Below are positions 51,399 to 59,767 of a stretch of 64,000 bases of DNA, in pieces. A program made the translations under genes and the position numbers. Position 1 is the stretch's first letter. Each line of letters begins with the position of its first letter. The notes below the pieces were generated by a model. The model ran no database searches and was not told where the DNA came from. It saw only the letters and a program-made list of their open reading frames with translations. Source of the DNA: Lachnospiraceae bacterium MA2020 (GTDB taxonomy: Bacteria; Bacillota; Clostridia; Lachnospirales; Lachnospiraceae); the NCBI GenBank assembly GCA_000746015.1, contig JQKK01000011.1, positions 62,001 to 126,000 of the forward strand, given 5' to 3'.

Positions 51399-51462
51399 GG
51401 ATTGCGTAAATCCGTGTAATAAAGGTTAATAATATTGTAGATAATAATTCATACTATGTCAA
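51399..51462 (-). promoter_or_regulatory. rrf2 promoter and leader dyad
   Basis: On the minus strand TTGACA (51457-51462), 17-bp spacer, TACAAT (51434-51439), a near-consensus promoter. Between it and the gene is the dyad GGATT-N5-AATCC (51399-51413), a possible autoregulatory site. Confidence 0.7.
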
Positions 51463-51485
51463 TAGGAAAATAGGTGTAATGCATT

Positions 51486-52955
51486 ATGTTATTTAATTCA
51501 TTGAGTTTTTTATTCTTTTTGCCAATTGTATTTTTGCTGTATTGGGCGTGCCCACAGAAAGTAAGATGGATACTGCTGCTTTTGATAAGCTGGTATTTTT
51601 ATATTTCATGCAGCCCGCAGTATTTTCCATTGCTCATTTTTACCACTTTTATATCATGGGCAGCGGGACTGGCTATGGGAAAGAGCAACGATACCCGGGA
51701 CAAAAAGAAATATCTGGCAGCTGCATGTGTGATCGTGCTTGGATTTTTGGGATTTTATAAATATTTCAATTTCCTCACAACATCAGCGTGCTCCTTTGCG
51801 AATTTATTTGGATTTTCCATGCAGCCATTTACACTTAAACTTGTTCAGCCTGCAGGAATTTCCTTCTATACATTCATGACAGTGAGCTATCTTGCCGATA
51901 TATATAAGGGAAAGATAGCGCCGGAGCTTAATTTTGCAAAGTATGCGCTTCATATATCGTTTTTCCCGCAGGTTATGTCCGGTCCTATCGGCAGGGCCGG
52001 GGATCTCATGTATCAGTTTTTTGAAGAGCGTGAGTTTGATGCGGCTGAGGCAGAGAGCGGTCTGCGCATGATGCTTTGGGGATACTTTAAAAAGATGATA
52101 GTTGCGGATTCCCTTTCGGGATACGTTGATATGGTTTATGGAAATGTGACATATTATTTTGGCATGACCTTTATAATTACTTCTATTATGTACACTTTCC
52201 AGATATACTGCGACTTTTCCGGTTATTCTGACATAGCTATAGGTGTGGCAAGATTATTTAATATCCAGCTTATGGACAATTTCAAGAGTCCATACTGGTC
52301 AAGATCTATAAGAGAATTCTGGTCAAGATGGCATATTTCGCTGTCTACATGGTTTAGGGATTATGTATATATCCCGCTTGGAGGCAGCAGAGTGAGTCCG
52401 GCAAAGAAGAACCGCAATCAGATGGTAACAATGCTCGTTAGCGGACTTTGGCATGGAGCAAACTGGACATTTGTCGTGTGGGGCGCGCTTCATGGCATAT
52501 ACCAGGTTATAGAGGGCTTCTGCAAGAAGCATTTTGTAAAAGAAGATGCAAAGCCAAAGAGCAAGGGTGCCAAGATCGCAAGCAATATTTTCCATGGACT
52601 TCTTACTTTTGCAATGGTAGATATAGCATGGATCTTCTTCAGAGCTGACAGCATCTCTGATGCGCTTTTCATTGTGACTCACATGCACAATGGTGTGATA
52701 CTTCACTTTGCAAATGCATGGGAAAAGATGATGGTTGACATGAACCTGACAGTATTTGCATTATTAAAAGTTGCAGCAGCGATTCTAGCACTTATGGCAT
52801 ATGATTTTGTTGCACTTAAGCATGATATATCCCGTGAATTTGCATTATGTAAACTGCCTGTTAGATGGATAGCCTATACAGCAGTCACAACATTGATAAT
52901 CGTATCGCAGCTTCATGGCGGTACAGCACAGTCATTTATTTATTTCAGTTTCTGA
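51486..52955 (+). CDS. MBOAT-family O-acyltransferase (AlgI/DltB-like)
   Basis: This 489-residue protein has about eleven transmembrane segments and the MBOAT signature, with the catalytic His in MLVSGLWHGANWTFVVWGAL and the conserved SIREFWSRWHISLSTWFRDY, VYIPLGGSR block. Such enzymes move acyl (often acetyl or D-alanyl) groups across the membrane to surface glycans with help from an extracellular partner. The partner here is the SGNH-like protein encoded 14 bases downstream. It lies next to peptidoglycan-modifying genes. Confidence 0.92.
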   Translation: MLFNSLSFLFFLPIVFLLYWACPQKVRWILLLLISWYFYISCSPQYFPLLIFTTFISWAAGLAMGKSNDTRDKKKYLAAACVIVLGFLGFYKYFNFLTTSACSFANLFGFSMQPFTLKLVQPAGISFYTFMTVSYLADIYKGKIAPELNFAKYALHISFFPQVMSGPIGRAGDLMYQFFEEREFDAAEAESGLRMMLWGYFKKMIVADSLSGYVDMVYGNVTYYFGMTFIITSIMYTFQIYCDFSGYSDIAIGVARLFNIQLMDNFKSPYWSRSIREFWSRWHISLSTWFRDYVYIPLGGSRVSPAKKNRNQMVTMLVSGLWHGANWTFVVWGALHGIYQVIEGFCKKHFVKEDAKPKSKGAKIASNIFHGLLTFAMVDIAWIFFRADSISDALFIVTHMHNGVILHFANAWEKMMVDMNLTVFALLKVAAAILALMAYDFVALKHDISREFALCKLPVRWIAYTAVTTLIIVSQLHGGTAQSFIYFSF

Positions 52956-52969
52956 GGGGTTTGGCACAG

Positions 52970-54034
52970 ATGAAGAAGTTTCTAATTAAGTGTTTAGCAT
53001 TTGCGATAATTTTGGGAGTGATCTTCATTCCCTTTGCGGTGATTGTAGACCCGTATAATATTTTTCATCCGGATACTATAGTAAATAACGGAGTAGAGCC
53101 TAATAAAAGCTATGTTAAGATGCGAAATGTGCTTAAGCATCCGGATAAGTATGATTCTTTTTTGTTTGGATCATCAAGAGTGGGATTTTTTGATGTGTCC
53201 AAAATGAAAGACGGCAATTATTATGATATGTCATATTCGGAAGGAACGCCTGCAGAGCATCTTGAGGATTTAAAGATACTTATAAGCAGGGGGATCGTTC
53301 CTAAAAATGTGACGATCGGAATTGATGATATTTCTTATTTTGTAGATCCTTCATTCCATGATCAGCAGCTTTACAGACGCTCATTTCCATGGAATGGGAC
53401 TTTCCTTGAAAAGTTGGATTTTTATCTTGGATATTTTGATCTGATCACATTGTCAGATTCACTCGATGTAATCGCTAATCATAAAAATACCGATCCGGAT
53501 TATGGTAAGAGGCTTTTAGAGACTGGTACGGAAAACCTGTCCATTCCGACGGGATTTAATTATGAAAAAACAGAAGCTACATGGTCTGACTATTATTCTC
53601 CGAGAGAGGAAAGCCTTAATGAGATTAAGGCGATAGTTGATCTTTGCAGAGAAAATAATATCAAGCTCAGGATATTTACAAATCCGATAAATGGTTATAC
53701 TTATCAGAAGGATATAGCAAACGGATACATCGTTTTCCTTAAGGAACTGGCAGAAGTTACGGATTACTATAATTTCAGTGGATTTAATACCATCACACTC
53801 GACATGACAAACTATTATGAGACAAGCCATTTTTCACCGGAGATAGGAGATATGATCATTGATACGGTTTACAATGGCAAGACGGATAAAGAACTGCTGG
53901 CGCAGGGCTTTGGAATGCATGTCACTGTCGAAAATGTTGATGAGCTTACAGATATACTTTATGCACAGGCAGTTAATTTTGATCTGCCTACAGATACTTA
54001 TCCGGACACATTAAACAAAAAAGATGACGAGTAA
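52970..54034 (+). CDS. Exported SGNH-like partner of the MBOAT acyltransferase
   Basis: This 354-residue protein has one N-terminal membrane helix (LIKCLAFAIILGVIFIPFAV) followed by VDPYNIFHPD, the usual beginning of DltD/AlgJ-like partners. The SGNH-like core shows FLFGSSRVGFFDV (nucleophile Ser) and a late LDMTNYYETSHFSPEIGDMI (Asp/His pair). It probably completes the acyl transfer outside the cell. ATG 52970 is used; the open frame runs about 35 codons further upstream inside the MBOAT gene but lacks a ribosome site there. Confidence 0.8.
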   Translation: MKKFLIKCLAFAIILGVIFIPFAVIVDPYNIFHPDTIVNNGVEPNKSYVKMRNVLKHPDKYDSFLFGSSRVGFFDVSKMKDGNYYDMSYSEGTPAEHLEDLKILISRGIVPKNVTIGIDDISYFVDPSFHDQQLYRRSFPWNGTFLEKLDFYLGYFDLITLSDSLDVIANHKNTDPDYGKRLLETGTENLSIPTGFNYEKTEATWSDYYSPREESLNEIKAIVDLCRENNIKLRIFTNPINGYTYQKDIANGYIVFLKELAEVTDYYNFSGFNTITLDMTNYYETSHFSPEIGDMIIDTVYNGKTDKELLAQGFGMHVTVENVDELTDILYAQAVNFDLPTDTYPDTLNKKDDE

Positions 54035-54098
54035 GGTGAAAAAGTGTGGGTTTTTCCTTTACCAATTCTTAAACTTTTATGTTTTTTATAAAATTTCA

Positions 54099-54127
54099 AT
54101 GACATGTATTTGGTTTAGTGCTATATT
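54099..54127 (+). promoter_or_regulatory. Promoter of the amidase operon
   Basis: ATGACA (54099-54104), 17-bp spacer ending TGC, TATATT (54122-54127). A leader of about 115 bases follows, with CTCATC...GATGAG pairing near 54186-54210. Confidence 0.6.
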
Positions 54128-54250
54128 GTAAAAGTAGTTTTGTGTATAAAAAATCACATTATAAAGGGGTTTTTTATATTGGTGGCTCATCACAGTGTGG
54201 TATCGATGAGTTACTGCAGTTTTTTGTTTTATTTTTTATGGAGGCTTTTA

Positions 54251-57200
54251 ATGAAGAAGAGGTTCAAGACAGCAATGGCTCTGCTTCTGTCTGCATCTAT
54301 GCTCTTTGGAGGCAATGTGCAGACTGCGTTAGCAGCAGGACCGAGTATGAGTGCAAACAGCCAGTCGGCTAACGCATCATCCACAACAAGCGATGACAAT
54401 TTAAGTGACAATCATCTGAGACTGACAAGTGAAGGAAGTACAGTCAGTGAGGATGAAAAGTATCCTTCACGTTCTTATAATGAGAAGCTTACACCAGAGG
54501 AGTATTTTGGAATTACAAATGTTTCAAAAGAAGTCACTTATAATGGCCTTGAGCAGAAACCTGCTATTTCTGAGACAAAGGCAAGTGAAGATGGATACAA
54601 TGTATTTTATAACTATAAATATGAGGGAAAGAATACATCATCTGTAAATCGCGCAGGTAAGTATGAAGTTACAGTTTCTGCCTGCACAACAAGTGGAAAT
54701 ATCGTTAAGACAACAAGCTTTAACTATGTAATTGATAAGTATGTACTCGATATTACTTCAGGCAGCGCTGAGAAGAACGTTACTGACGGAACAGGTAAGC
54801 TTTCTGAGCCCCTTAAAAATACTGAGTATACGATTAAAGATGCAAGCGGAAACACTATTGAGTATCTTCCTGGTGAAGATGGTGCTGAAAAGAAGGTAAA
54901 GAAGTACAAGATCAATTGTACAAACAGTGTCAGCTCACAGGGGGTATCAGATAACACATTTGATGTCGAGTTTATTGATGGTGCGGTTTCTGACAACTAC
55001 GCTGTAGCAAAGACTTACGGAAAACTTTCTGTTACTTCAAGCTTTGATGAGAATATCAATGGAATGGGCGAAGTTCCAAAGATGAAGGCTGTTCTTGACA
55101 AGAAGGGCCGAGTAAAAGTTACATGGGGTAAGCCAAGCAGCGCTAAAAAGACTATAAAGTACAGCGTTTACCGCATGAACAGAGACAATTCATGGACACT
55201 TCTCAGCGAGAAACAGAAGAAAAAGTCATACATTGATTCTGAGGTAAGAACTGCTGATAATACAACATTTGTCTATAAGGTTGTAGCATATGGTAAGGAC
55301 AGCGATGGTGTTTACGGCGTGAGTGACACACCTGGATATGCACAGTGTACACCAAAGCTTATATCACTTGCCAGCGGTCCAAGCTACAAGTATATAGCTA
55401 TTCAGTTCCTTGATACAGGAGCAAAGAATTATCTTGTACAGCACGCTTACAAGACTAAGGGCAACAATGAAACTATCACAGTTTCTTCTGCAGGAATGTC
55501 TATCAGCAAGTATTCAGGCAAGATGTCTAAGAAGACTATTCCTACACGTACATACAACGATGTAGGTGGCAGTAACATAACTATTGCAAACCAGAAGAAC
55601 GCTAAGTTCCTTTTCAGAGTTGCATCACCTGAGTTTGAGATCCTTGACTACGGCAGAACAAGGACAGTTCCAAAGAGTGCATATTCAACATGGACTACAT
55701 GTAAGCTTACAACAGGATCAACACCTGAGGTTAAGGCTGAAGTAGACAGTATGACAGCTATTCACTTTACTTATACAAAGGTAAAGAAGGCTACAGGATA
55801 TTTGATCGAGTATTCAACAAGCCCATTGTTCTCTGAGTCAGCAAATGCAACAACAGTTAAGAAATTCGTTACAAAGAAGACAACAGGAGAGTACAGAAGC
55901 TGGTTTACAGAAAGAAAGATCAAGCTTACAGACCTTTCTGCCGGCAAAATGTATTACTTTAGGGTTACACCATATTTCAAGGGAACAGCTATAAGAGATG
56001 TTGATTCTACAAGCGGTATACCAGGTATTACTTCAGAAGTAGTATCTCAGTGTGGAAGACCTGGCAAAGTTTCAGATCTTAAGGCTGAGTTCTATGAGGA
56101 TGGAAATGCAAGAGCTGATGCCAAGCTTACATGGAGCTATGATTCAGGTAAGTATGGCAGCAGATTCAAGGGATATGTTGTTTCAAGACAGCTTTATAAG
56201 TACAAAGATGACAAGGATGCCAAGTCTATCGATGATGTAAAGGGAGATAAGGATGGCGAGGAAGTATTCCTTGTGTCAATGAATGCGTTTAGTACTAAGA
56301 CAAAGTATGTAAACACCAATGGAGACATGATCCCTAATGGTGAGATCGTCGAGTACAGAGTAGCAAGTATATATTATAACGAGTCAGATAAGAGCTTTGG
56401 AGATAATGGATATCTTCTTGGCGAGACCGAGACAGTATATTATATCAATCCTACAGATGTAGATTTTAAGAAGAGCACTTATGAGGTAAAGACTGGATCA
56501 ACTACAAGTACAGAGATCGAGTTTGAGCCTAAATTAACAACAAATAAAGAAGTAGAATATGAGATCTATTCTGATGACGTAAGCAATCCTGAAAAGTACG
56601 TTAAGGTCAATGAAAAGGGTGTGCTTACAGGCGTTAAGACTTTGGATTCTTCAAAAGAAGTTTATGTAAAGGTAAAATCAAAGTCTGATCCTACAAAGGT
56701 ATATGAAACAGCAAGAGTTAAGGTAACAGCAGGAAGTGGAGAGTCAAATTCCGGTAAGGATGACGATGATGATGACGACAAGGCTGATACATCAGACCTT
56801 GTAGTATGTATAGATCCTGGTCATGGCGGAACAGATGCTGGTGCGATCTATGGCGGTATCAATGAGAAAGATATCAATCTTACACTTGCAACTAAGGTAA
56901 AGGATCAGCTTGAGTCTGAGGGTGTAAAAGTCTATATGACAAGAACTTCAGATAAATATGTATCACTTACAGATAGAACAGACTATGCTAAGGATAAGGG
57001 ATGTAACCTTTTCGTAAGTATCCACAACAACTCAAGTTCCAATACTTCAACAAAGGGTACAGAAGTATACTATTCTATCACAAGCTATGGAAGAAAGAAT
57101 CTTGCATCACATATAGCAAGTGCTGTATCTGATGCTCTTGGAACTAAAGACAGAGGTGCAAAGACTAAGACTGGTGATAACGGAGATTATTACTCAGTTA

Positions 57201-57355
57201 TCAGAACATCTGCTGCAAAGGGCATACCTGGACTTATAGTAGAGCATGCTTACATGTCAAATAGTGATGACCTTGCTGCACTTAAAGATGATTCATTACT
57301 TGAGAAGGCTGCAAAGAAAGAGGCAGCAGCTATCATAAAGTACTGGAAGTCTTGA
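54251..57355 (+). CDS. Large secreted N-acetylmuramoyl-L-alanine amidase with Ig/FN3-like repeats
   Basis: This 1034-residue exported protein has a signal peptide (FKTAMALLLSASMLFGGNVQ, cleavage near ALAAG). A Ser/Thr-rich stretch follows, then several Ig/FN3-like modules from about 80 to 830 (one clear FN3 starts VPKMKAVLDKKGRVKVTWGK), then a linker with seven consecutive Asp. The C-terminal Amidase_3 domain is at about 852-1034, with zinc ligands in IDPGHGGTDAG, GINEKDINLTLA and FVSIHNNSS, and catalytic Glu in GLIVEHAYMSN. It cuts the bond between MurNAc and the stem peptide, probably in cell separation. GGAG precedes ATG 54251. Confidence 0.92.
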   Translation: MKKRFKTAMALLLSASMLFGGNVQTALAAGPSMSANSQSANASSTTSDDNLSDNHLRLTSEGSTVSEDEKYPSRSYNEKLTPEEYFGITNVSKEVTYNGLEQKPAISETKASEDGYNVFYNYKYEGKNTSSVNRAGKYEVTVSACTTSGNIVKTTSFNYVIDKYVLDITSGSAEKNVTDGTGKLSEPLKNTEYTIKDASGNTIEYLPGEDGAEKKVKKYKINCTNSVSSQGVSDNTFDVEFIDGAVSDNYAVAKTYGKLSVTSSFDENINGMGEVPKMKAVLDKKGRVKVTWGKPSSAKKTIKYSVYRMNRDNSWTLLSEKQKKKSYIDSEVRTADNTTFVYKVVAYGKDSDGVYGVSDTPGYAQCTPKLISLASGPSYKYIAIQFLDTGAKNYLVQHAYKTKGNNETITVSSAGMSISKYSGKMSKKTIPTRTYNDVGGSNITIANQKNAKFLFRVASPEFEILDYGRTRTVPKSAYSTWTTCKLTTGSTPEVKAEVDSMTAIHFTYTKVKKATGYLIEYSTSPLFSESANATTVKKFVTKKTTGEYRSWFTERKIKLTDLSAGKMYYFRVTPYFKGTAIRDVDSTSGIPGITSEVVSQCGRPGKVSDLKAEFYEDGNARADAKLTWSYDSGKYGSRFKGYVVSRQLYKYKDDKDAKSIDDVKGDKDGEEVFLVSMNAFSTKTKYVNTNGDMIPNGEIVEYRVASIYYNESDKSFGDNGYLLGETETVYYINPTDVDFKKSTYEVKTGSTTSTEIEFEPKLTTNKEVEYEIYSDDVSNPEKYVKVNEKGVLTGVKTLDSSKEVYVKVKSKSDPTKVYETARVKVTAGSGESNSGKDDDDDDDKADTSDLVVCIDPGHGGTDAGAIYGGINEKDINLTLATKVKDQLESEGVKVYMTRTSDKYVSLTDRTDYAKDKGCNLFVSIHNNSSSNTSTKGTEVYYSITSYGRKNLASHIASAVSDALGTKDRGAKTKTGDNGDYYSVIRTSAAKGIPGLIVEHAYMSNSDDLAALKDDSLLEKAAKKEAAAIIKYWKS

Positions 57356-57371
57356 TGTTGGAGGTTTTATA

Positions 57372-58037
57372 TTGAAAAGAATTATACTGGCGGCGGTGCT
57401 TTGCACCGCTTGCCTTACATTAGGGGCTTGTTCAGGGAAGAAAGGCAATGACGCAAAGGAGAGCACAGCAGCTACAGAGACAACTGAAGCAGTGACAGAA
57501 GAAAGTGTTGAGCCGGCAAAGATCTCTCAGGATGATGCGGATCAGCTAATTTCTGAAAAACTTGATGGCACTAATGCAAATGCTATTTACAATAACATGG
57601 ATTATGCAGATGGCATGGATATCTATACTTATACCGTTGTAGACGCTGATGGAAATGAACTTGATCAGATGCTGGCAGTTGACTCGGTTTCAGGAGAAGT
57701 ATATGTTTATGACTATGATAATGAAGTATTATCTGATTTTTCTGAGTTTGAGCTTTATGATCCTGACAGTCATGCAAACATATCCTGGAGTGGTACATTC
57801 ACGTTGGATAAGATGACAGTTACACTTGATCCTGCTGATGACAACTCTTTTGAATTTTCTTTTGCAAACGATGGAGAAACTGAGTTTCAGGGTGTTGCAC
57901 AGATTGACGGGAATAAGGCTTCTTACGAAGATGATGATGTAAAGCTTACTTTTGAGTTTGATAAGGATGGTTCTTTAAAAGTTGTAAATAATGGCAATAT
58001 AAACAGCTATGCTGGCATATATGCCAAGGGGGAATGA
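57372..58037 (+). CDS. Putative lipoprotein of unknown function
   Basis: This 221-residue protein has a lipoprotein signal with lipobox LTLGACSG (Cys about 20), a Thr/Glu-rich linker, and an acidic mature part. The first segment (about 50-125) has a PepSY-like alternation (DAYNNMD... DGMDIYTYTVVDADGN... VDSVSGEVYVYDYD). The second (about 135-220) is a small beta-rich domain (WSGTFTLDKMTVTLDPADDN). No enzyme motif is visible. The start is TTG 57372 after GGAGG, 16 bases after the amidase stop. It is probably co-transcribed with the amidase and GHL10 genes. Confidence 0.8.
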   Translation: MKRIILAAVLCTACLTLGACSGKKGNDAKESTAATETTEAVTEESVEPAKISQDDADQLISEKLDGTNANAIYNNMDYADGMDIYTYTVVDADGNELDQMLAVDSVSGEVYVYDYDNEVLSDFSEFELYDPDSHANISWSGTFTLDKMTVTLDPADDNSFEFSFANDGETEFQGVAQIDGNKASYEDDDVKLTFEFDKDGSLKVVNNGNINSYAGIYAKGE

Positions 58038-58038
58038 G

Positions 58039-59025
58039 ATGAAATACATTAAGAAGTTTATGGCAGCGCTCATGTGTGCCATTACTATTGTAACTGTAGC
58101 AATGCCGCTTACAGCTAACGCGGCTGCTCAGAGTGGGTTTAAGGGAGTTTGGATATCTTTTCTTGATATTCAGTCATACTTAAAGGGTAAGGATCAGGCA
58201 TCTTTTGATGCAACATTCAGCAGTATGTGTGATACTGTTGCTGCTCAGGGATGCAATGCTGTGATAGTTCATGTTCGTTCACACAACGATGCAATCTATC
58301 CTTCAGCAATTTATCCATGGAGCACAGAGATGCTCGGTGGTAATCCTGGATTTGATCCACTTGCAGACATGGTTTCTATCGCACACAGCAAGGGACTTAC
58401 TTTCCATGCATGGATCAATCCTTACGGCTATAGAAATGGTGTGATCTGCGGAAATGCCGCACTGGCTACAAATGCAAACATTGTTGCCGGCGTACAGGAA
58501 ATCGTTTCTAACTATGCAGTAGATGGTATCCACTTTGATGATTATTTTGCACCTGTAGGTGCTGCAAATATCAACTCAATGGTTGCAAGCGTGCACTCAG
58601 TTTGTGCAGCAGCAGGCAGGGTATTTGGTATCGCGCCTCAGGGAAACATCCAAAATTGCATGGCAGCCGGCGCTGATGTTGCTACATGGCTTTCAACACC
58701 TGGATATGTTGATTATCTCTGCCCACAGATCTACTGGACAGACCAGTACGGAGTTGCAGCTAAGACACCAATGTTCTCAAACAGACTGGCAGCATGGAAG
58801 GCTCTCGACAAGGCAGGTATCCCACTTTATGTAGGACTTGCAGGATACAGAGCAGGACAGCCATTGTCTTACGATCCAGGCTGGGCTCTCAGCAATACAA
58901 ACCTTGCAACACAGGTTGATAAGGCTCGTGCAGCAGGATACACAGGATATGCATTATATAGATACAGTACACTGGTTTCACCTGCAGCAGCTACAGAGCT
59001 TACAAATCTTCGTACAAGAGGATAA
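58039..59025 (+). CDS. Secreted GHL10-family (DUF187/YngK-like) glycoside hydrolase
   Basis: This 328-residue protein has a signal peptide (IKKFMAALMCAITIVTVAMP, cleavage near ANAAA) and a TIM-barrel of the glycosyl hydrolase-like 10 family: FKGVWISFLDIQSYL, VIVHVRSHNDAIYPSAIYPW, LTFHAWINPYGYRNG, VDGIHFDDYFAP (Asp pair) and DYLCPQIYWTD. Family members act on cell-wall or related glycans; the exact bond is not certain. ATG 58039 follows AGGGGGAATGAG and lies one base after the lipoprotein stop. It ends the amidase operon. The 283-bp gap after it is AT-rich and holds a dyad at 59231-59250. Confidence 0.87.
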   Translation: MKYIKKFMAALMCAITIVTVAMPLTANAAAQSGFKGVWISFLDIQSYLKGKDQASFDATFSSMCDTVAAQGCNAVIVHVRSHNDAIYPSAIYPWSTEMLGGNPGFDPLADMVSIAHSKGLTFHAWINPYGYRNGVICGNAALATNANIVAGVQEIVSNYAVDGIHFDDYFAPVGAANINSMVASVHSVCAAAGRVFGIAPQGNIQNCMAAGADVATWLSTPGYVDYLCPQIYWTDQYGVAAKTPMFSNRLAAWKALDKAGIPLYVGLAGYRAGQPLSYDPGWALSNTNLATQVDKARAAGYTGYALYRYSTLVSPAAATELTNLRTRG

Positions 59026-59230
59026 TGTTTATAGATTGATTTCGAAAAGATCTATAAGATTGATAAAAACATAACAATCAATGTTTAAAACTAACAAAAA
59101 TCATAGCGGTAATATATGTAATTTGTATATTATGTAGAAATAATGAATGAAATATGAACACAAATCTTAAATGTTCATAAATTCCTCAAAAACTGTTTAC
59201 AAATCCAAATGGATGATTTATACTCATCAT

Positions 59231-59250
59231 TGTCACAAGGAATTGTGACA
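59231..59250. promoter_or_regulatory. 20-bp dyad TGTCACAAGGAATTGTGACA
   Basis: TGTCACAA (59231-59238) and TTGTGACA (59243-59250) form a perfect 8-bp inverted repeat with four-base spacer, 58 bp before the repeat-lipoprotein start. It could be an operator or a leader hairpin. Its centre spacing does not fit a CRP/FNR or GlnR/TnrA consensus. Confidence 0.5.
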
Positions 59251-59308
59251 GAGGATTATGAAAAATATATGTCATTAGGACATATCAGTATTTTAGGAGG
59301 AAATTATT

Positions 59309-59668
59309 ATGAGAAACAAAATCGCTATGGTTATGGTATCAGCTATGGTTGCAGCTACACTTATGATGGGTTGTGGTTCTTCATCTTCAGCAGCTTCTAC
59401 AGAGGCAGCTTCAACAGAGGCAGTTTCTACAGAGGCTACAGAGGCAGCTTCAACAGAGGCAGCTTCAACAGAGGCTACAGAGGCAGCTTCAACTGAGGCA
59501 GCTTCAACAGAGGCTACAGAGGCAGCTTCAACAGAGGCAGCTTCTACAGAGGCTACAGAGGAGGCTTCAACAGAGGCAGCTTCAACAGAGGCTACAGAGG
59601 AGGCTTCAACAGAGGCAGCTTCTACAGAGGCAGCTTCAACAGAAGCAGCATCAACAGAGGCTGAATAA
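59309..59668 (+). CDS. Repeat-only lipoprotein (Ala/Ser/Thr/Glu repeats)
   Basis: This 119-residue protein is a lipoprotein signal peptide (MRNKIAMVMVSAMVAATLMM, then GCGSSSS with the lipobox Cys at 22) followed only by repeats of TEA, AASTEA and ATEAASTEA. No folded domain is present. Five copies of a 13-residue unit are encoded by a 39-bp tandem repeat (59432-59626), and four shorter repeats flank them. The gene is complete: GGAGG before the ATG, stop, and a terminator shortly after. The composition matches the linkers of other binding lipoproteins in this window. It may be a surface spacer, a decoy, or a remnant linker. Confidence 0.85.
   Translation: MRNKIAMVMVSAMVAATLMMGCGSSSSAASTEAASTEAVSTEATEAASTEAASTEATEAASTEAASTEATEAASTEAASTEATEEASTEAASTEATEEASTEAASTEAASTEAASTEAE
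59432..59626 (+). repeat. Five tandem 39-bp repeats in the lipoprotein gene
   Basis: Each unit encodes 13 residues (EATEAASTEAAST or with EEA for EAA). Copies differ by a few bases, for example tca/tct and the change of GCA to GAG in units four and five. Since the unit is in phase, copy-number change would not shift the frame. Confidence 0.9.
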
Positions 59669-59693
59669 TTTATACTCTAATATAGTAGATATG

Positions 59694-59725
59694 AGCCCTT
59701 GGGATTATTCCCAGGGGCTTTTTTC
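59694..59725 (+). terminator. Terminator of the repeat-lipoprotein gene
   Basis: An 11-bp stem with one wobble (59694-59704 with 59709-59719), four-base loop, then a T-run. Confidence 0.9.
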
Positions 59726-59767
59726 TGTTATAATTCGGTTATCATTATATTGAAAGGACACTTACAA

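Noticed and set aside
59231-59250. CRP/FNR or GlnR/TnrA site
   Set aside because: Half-site order and spacing do not match TGTGA-N6-TCACA or TGTNA-N7-TNACA, so only a generic dyad is reported.
59432-59626. CRISPR array
   Set aside because: The 39-bp units are directly adjacent without spacers, remain in frame and encode the lipoprotein repeat.
59209-59753. Alternative reading frames through the repeats as genes
   Set aside because: They are repeat shadows without ribosome sites; the frame with signal peptide and lipobox is the coding one.
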